Shown piece after piece: positions 62,772-64,000 of a stretch of 64,000 bases of DNA. Within the stretch, counting starts at the first letter, position 1. Each line of letters opens with the position of its first letter. The notes below the pieces were generated by a model. That model was not told the DNA's origin. It made no database searches and saw nothing but the letters and a program-made list of their open reading frames with translations. The position numbers were made by a program, and so were the translations under genes. Origin of the DNA: Superficieibacter sp. HKU1 (GTDB lineage Bacteria > Pseudomonadota > Gammaproteobacteria > Enterobacterales > Enterobacteriaceae); NCBI RefSeq assembly GCF_029319185.1, contig NZ_CP119754.1, positions 1,550,001-1,614,000 on the forward strand, read 5' to 3'.

Positions 62772-64000
62772 GTGTCAAAGGCAACCGAACAAAACGACAA
62801 GCTTAAACGCGCGATCATCATCTCGGTCGTACTGCATATCATTTTGGTTGCGGTACTGATTTGGGGATCGTTCGACGAGCATATTGAAGCTTCTGCGGGT
62901 GGGGGAGGTGGCTCCTCTATCGACGCAGTAATGGTCGATTCCGGCGCGGTTGTTGAACAATATAACCGTACTAAAGCACAGGATGCGAGCGCCAAACGTG
63001 CTGCTGAGCAGCGGAAAAAGCAGGAGCAGCAGCAGGAAGAAGAACTGCGTCAACAGCAGGCGGCAAAACAGGAAGAACTGAAAAAGCTGGAGCAGGAACG
63101 TCTGGCCGCCCAGGAAAAAGCACGCGAGCAGGCGGAAGAGCAGAAGCAGGCTGAAGCGAAAGCGCAGCAAGCGAAAGAGCAGCAAAAGCAGGCTGAGGAC
63201 GCCGCGGCGAAGGCCGAAGCTGCTGCAAAAGCGAAAGCCGATGCTCAGGCGAAAGAAGCGGCTGACGCTGCGAAGAAAGCTGCTGCTGATGCGAAGAAGC
63301 AGGCTGAAGCCGAAGCGGCCAAAGCCGCTGCCGATGCGAAGAAGCAGGCTGATGCGGCAAAAGCTGCAGCCGATGCGCAGAAAAAAGCGGAAGCTGACGC
63401 GGCTAAAAAAGCCGCTGCTGAGAAAGCGGCCGCTGAGAAGAAAGCGGCGGATAAGGCGGCTGCCGACAAAGCTGCCGCTGAGAAAAAAGCGGCTGCCGAT
63501 AAAGCTGCGGCGGATAAGAAAGCCGCCGACAAGGCTGCGGCGGATAAAGCTGCGGCCGATAAAAAAGCCGCGGCTGCGAAAGCGGCTGCCGATAAGAAAG
63601 CAGCGGCAAAAGCGGCTGCCGATAAAGCGGCCGCTGAAGCAGACGATCTCTTTGGCGATCTCAGTTCCGGTAAGAATGCACCGAAATCGGGTAATCCTTC
63701 CTCGCCAGGACAGGGCAATAATAAAGCAAATGGTCCTACTCAAGGCGAAATTAATGATTACGGTTCGCAAGTTCAGGCAGCAATTAAGAATTACCTGCAT
63801 GACTGGAGCAGTTATCAGGGTAAAGTCTGTACCTTGCGTATCCGGCTGGCAAGAGATGGGACGCTGCTTGATGCTAAGATAGAAGATGGAGATCCAGCGT
63901 TTTGTCAGGCTATGCTTGCAGCCACCAATCGAATGTCGAAATTCCCTAAACCTCCGAGTGACGGGATTTATGAGACTTTCAAAAATGCGCCAATGGATTT
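62772..64000 (+). CDS. tolA: TolA, Tol-Pal trans-periplasmic protein (3' end cut by window)
   Basis: 409 codons are present; only the last few residues are missing. It starts with GTG (MSKATEQNDKLKRAII). Domain I is one membrane helix (about 13-32). Domain II (about 48-300) is a long charged, Ala/Lys/Glu/Asp/Gln-rich helix with many AAADKK-type repeats. Domain III (from about 325) is the globular periplasmic domain with a Cys pair (GKVCTLRI and DPAFCQ) that contacts TolB, Pal, colicins and phage g3p. Domain III is much more divergent from E. coli than TolQ/TolR and looks lower in GC. Confidence 0.96.
   Translation, partial: MSKATEQNDKLKRAIIISVVLHIILVAVLIWGSFDEHIEASAGGGGGSSIDAVMVDSGAVVEQYNRTKAQDASAKRAAEQRKKQEQQQEEELRQQQAAKQEELKKLEQERLAAQEKAREQAEEQKQAEAKAQQAKEQQKQAEDAAAKAEAAAKAKADAQAKEAADAAKKAAADAKKQAEAEAAKAAADAKKQADAAKAAADAQKKAEADAAKKAAAEKAAAEKKAADKAAADKAAAEKKAAADKAAADKKAADKAAADKAAADKKAAAAKAAADKKAAAKAAADKAAAEADDLFGDLSSGKNAPKSGNPSSPGQGNNKANGPTQGEINDYGSQVQAAIKNYLHDWSSYQGKVCTLRIRLARDGTLLDAKIEDGDPAFCQAMLAATNRMSKFPKPPSDGIYETFKNAPMD

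Noticed and set aside
63000..63650. Short tandem repeats that at first resemble a CRISPR or minisatellite
   Set aside because: They are irregular Ala/Lys/Asp codon repeats within the tolA coding frame, with no constant repeat-spacer structure.
62775..63800. 341-codon minus-strand frame and low-complexity frames opposite tolA
   Set aside because: They arise from the repetitive GCN-AAR codon pattern of TolA domain II, which leaves antisense frames open. No ribosome site or domain supports them.
1..64000. tRNA or rRNA genes, insertion sequences, integrases, prophage or defence islands
   Set aside because: No cloverleaf with GTTCGA-type arm, transposase, integrase or defence-type protein was recognised; all sizeable coding regions were assigned to backbone or fimbrial genes.

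Overview
The window is a contiguous piece of ordinary enterobacterial chromosome. Gene order from nagA to tolA follows the Escherichia/Salmonella backbone, and most products look nearly identical to E. coli K-12 proteins as I remember them. Several details differ from K-12: there is no chiQ after chiP, an IprA/YaiV-like regulator sits between chiP and fur, abrB is absent between nei and ybgO, and YbgA is full-length (DUF523 plus DUF1722). mngRAB and the ybgDQPO fimbrial cluster are both present. Together with REP/BIME repeats of enterobacterial type, this suggests Citrobacter or a close relative; the species is not determined. No tRNA, rRNA, insertion sequence, prophage or CRISPR array was seen.

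Layout. 1-8.1 kb: amino-sugar and chitin use (nagA partial, nagB, nagE, chiP), with glnS and an IprA-like regulator. 8.2-13.5 kb: fur with its leader ORF uof, fldA, ybfE, ybfF, seqA, pgm. 13.5-25.5 kb: ornithine decarboxylase/antiporter (speFL-speF-potE) and the high-affinity K+ system kdpFABCDE, all on the minus strand. 26-34.6 kb: ybfA, ybgA, phr, dtpD, ybgI, 5-oxoprolinase pxpBCA, nei. 34.7-39.6 kb: a chaperone-usher fimbrial operon on the minus strand. 40-51.7 kb: TCA-cycle block gltA / sdhCDAB-sucABCD, probably ending in the 3'UTR small RNA SdhX. 51.7-57.2 kb: mannosyl-D-glycerate use (mngR, mngA, mngB). 57.9-64 kb: cytochrome bd-I (cydABX-ybgE) and the start of the Tol-Pal cluster (ybgC, tolQ, tolR, tolA truncated by the window end).

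How the genes work together. NagE imports GlcNAc and NagA/NagB turn it into fructose-6-P; ChiP admits chitooligosaccharides through the outer membrane. Both loci carry NagC-like operators, and chiP keeps a sequence complementary to the small RNA ChiX. SpeF consumes cytosolic protons and PotE exchanges putrescine for ornithine; the leader peptide SpeFL senses ornithine. KdpD/KdpE switch on KdpFABC when K+ is scarce. GltA, Sdh and Suc supply the central TCA steps, and their electrons can leave through CydABX.

No clearly new multi-gene system was found. The observations most worth checking are: a divergent, lower-GC TolA C-terminal domain beside conserved tolQR; the IprA-like gene in the chiP-fur interval; the enlarged structured hairpin between sdhB and sucA; a perfect 10-bp hairpin just upstream of speF; the full-length TudS-like YbgA next to phr; and the missing usual start codon of pxpA.
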